Source: an uncultured Pelagibacteraceae bacterium
GTDB taxonomy: Bacteria; Pseudomonadota; Alphaproteobacteria; Pelagibacterales; Pelagibacteraceae
Assembly: GCA_902632445.1 (NCBI GenBank)
Contig: CACPCL010000001.1
Coordinates: forward strand, 62,001 to 126,000
Direction: 5' to 3'
DNA: 64,000 nucleotides
Below, piece by piece: positions 62,681 through 64,000 of the stretch. A model generated the notes under the pieces. It searched no databases. It was not told the origin of the DNA and saw only the letters and a list, made by a program, of their open reading frames with translations. The translations under genes were made by a program, and so were the position numbers. The stretch's first letter is position 1. Every line of letters starts with the position of its first letter.

Positions 62681-64000
62681 CTACTCACTTTTAAAATAAT
62701 GCATTGATATATTGGCTTTTTTTGTTTTTTTTTGGCCAAGCACTTGAAATAAGACCTTTTGTTTATCGATCAATAATTTTTGACACTCTTCTTTAAATAA
62801 ACAATCGAATTTAAGAATAATATTTTCTACAGAAGATTGGGGTTTTCTTCCTTCAATTAAAAATGGCTCTTTCAAAAAAATTTTATTTCCATCTGCAAAT
62901 TCGATTCCAGTAATTTCAACTGGTAAACGCTGTAAATTTGAAACACTCAATTCTAAAATGTTTTTGTTATAACTTGAAAAATATATATTTAAGCCTTGAA
63001 CAGGATTTAAAAAATCTTGTATTCTTATCCTATTTATTTCAAGTTGATCAAAAGAAAATATTTCTTTATTTGGATAATTAAGTTTTTGAATTTTATAGAA
63101 TTTATTAAATTCTCGTTTGTTTTCATTAATTAAATTCTCATAATATTTATCGTTAGTGTAATTATTTAATTGCTTTAAAAATGCTCTATGAAAATCTTTA
63201 TCTTTGTATAATAAATCTAAAAAGAAACTTTTATTTGCTGGTCTGTGAGGTTTATTATTTGTACTATCAATCCACCAAGAAAAATAATAATCCTTAAAAT
63301 TAAAACTTAAATCAACATGAGACTCTTTAGTAATTGGTTCTAATAATTTGGTTGAAGGATTGAAATAAAACTTTGTATCTCTATAATCAAATTCTGAGGA
63401 TCCAAGTAAAGCTCTTAAAACCATAATTTTTATTAGTTTATTTACATCAAATATTTCGCTAATTCTTTTTTCTTCATTTCTAAAAGCCTCTAAGAGATAA
63501 ATGGCTTCTTTAAGATATTTTTCTTGTGTTTTTCCCAAATTATTATTTGAAAATTGCACAGGTTGAATTTTTTCTCTCCAAAAATTGTCTTCAATTCCAT
63601 TTAACGATCCTGTTGCACCAAGCTTGTTCATTCTTTGAGAGTTTTTAAATTCTTTTAAAAAAAGATCTTTGCTGAAACCTACTATTGGGCCTTGCTCTCT
63701 TTTATTAATTTTAAGCACTTCATCAGATATTCCTCCCTGGAGCATATATGGACCAAGATTTTTTCCATTAACAACTAAATCATAATAATCTATACCGAGA
63801 CTTATTAAGTTTTCTTTTTCCAAAGCTTTCATCAAAACCCATTCATACATAAAGCTTGACGTTTCTGGAGTCTGTAAATTAAACCTATTTAGATTCTTAA
63901 AGGGTTTAGAATTATTTTTTACCTTTACCTTAAAAGACCATCTATTGCTATGAGTCCAATGGTCTGGAAAAACTCCTTTAAGCCTTACTTCAACATCTCT
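62681..64000 (-). CDS. CotH-like protein, C-terminal part (cut by window edge)
   Basis: The frame is open from the stop at 62681 to base 64000 with no start inside it that fits, because codons upstream of the ATG at 63850 continue the family sequence: RDVEVRLKGVFPDHWTHS, WSFKVKVKN, FKNLNRFNLQTPETSSFMYEW. These match CotH proteins (RLKGDW.DH..., W.F.VK, R.SLQTPETR...YEW). Further in are REQGPIVGFSKDLF and GSSEFDYRDTKFYFNPST. CotH kinases of spore formers phosphorylate coat proteins; for a proteobacterium the target is unknown. At least 440 residues belong to the window. Confidence 0.82.
   Translation of the reverse strand, partial: RDVEVRLKGVFPDHWTHSNRWSFKVKVKNNSKPFKNLNRFNLQTPETSSFMYEWVLMKALEKENLISLGIDYYDLVVNGKNLGPYMLQGGISDEVLKINKREQGPIVGFSKDLFLKEFKNSQRMNKLGATGSLNGIEDNFWREKIQPVQFSNNNLGKTQEKYLKEAIYLLEAFRNEEKRISEIFDVNKLIKIMVLRALLGSSEFDYRDTKFYFNPSTKLLEPITKESHVDLSFNFKDYYFSWWIDSTNNKPHRPANKSFFLDLLYKDKDFHRAFLKQLNNYTNDKYYENLINENKREFNKFYKIQKLNYPNKEIFSFDQLEINRIRIQDFLNPVQGLNIYFSSYNKNILELSVSNLQRLPVEITGIEFADGNKIFLKEPFLIEGRKPQSSVENIILKFDCLFKEECQKLLIDKQKVLFQVLGQKKTKKANISMHYFKSE

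Overview
The window is a very AT-rich, tightly packed stretch of an alphaproteobacterial chromosome. Genes commonly overlap by 1 to 40 bases, even converging pairs overlap at their 3' ends, and only one gap exceeds 300 bases. Several gene strings are alphaproteobacterial: SdhE next to recG, an NDUFS4-like complex I subunit, argS-X-nagZ-scpA-scpB-tatABC-serS, ssb-gyrA-coaD, and metG-tatD-MBL hydrolase. With the low GC and streamlining, this points to Pelagibacterales (SAR11). The assignment is inferred from style and gene order, not from a database match.

Layout. (a) 1-2560: the start of an iolD-type inositol catabolism gene on the minus strand, divergent from an aldehyde dehydrogenase/HpcH-type aldolase pair. 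(b) 2564-16006: an accessory surface-polysaccharide region with glycosyltransferases, FkbM methyltransferases, a GDP-perosamine-type module (Gmd, DegT aminotransferase, C-methyltransferase, cupin, GT2), a GT-C membrane protein and small membrane proteins. A tyrosine recombinase sits inside it, beside a perfect 11-7-11 inverted repeat that resembles an Xer/dif site. (c) 16015-20475: transporters (AEC, SbmA/BacA-like, NhaA), an NDUFS4-like subunit, tRNA-Pro, a NifU/IscU-like scaffold and a Cys-type glutathione peroxidase. (d) 20465-27979: one eight-gene minus-strand operon mixing cell-wall enzymes (MltB, RlpA-like SPOR lipoprotein, D,D-carboxypeptidase) with tmk, holB, metG, tatD and an MBL hydrolase. 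(e) 28072-40965: tRNA-Ser, sdhE, recG, a DUF502 protein, an M48 lipoprotein protease, tRNA-Lys, the ssb-gyrA-coaD-cyclophilin-tgt operon, uvrA and a PuuD-like membrane protein. (f) 40966-51738: one long minus-strand operon reading dgt, argS, an 87-aa membrane protein, nagZ, scpA, scpB, tatA, tatB, tatC, serS, yajC, secD, secF, which joins chromosome segregation and protein export. (g) 51770-58422: erpA and xth, then manC, ilvD and valS on the minus strand.

(h) 58431-64000 is the most unusual part: a contiguous minus-strand array of a CotH-like protein (running off the window), a DUF4956 membrane protein, a 1000-residue predicted secreted protein that joins a CotH-like region, a beta-helix-like region and a complete family I inorganic pyrophosphatase, and a VTC/TTM-fold polyphosphate-polymerase-like protein. 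It runs into valS. CotH, DUF4956 and VTC proteins are known to sit together in other bacteria. The secreted CotH-pyrophosphatase fusion is the part I do not recognise, and it suggests a phosphate-transfer or polyphosphate system working across the inner membrane.

Functional links: ManC (52853-54055) makes the GDP-mannose that the Gmd and perosamine-synthase-like genes at 11552-14778 would use. Other points to check are a tRNA-guanine transglycosylase that has lost two of its four zinc ligands and promoters placed so that transcripts would be leaderless (erpA, the PuuD-like gene).
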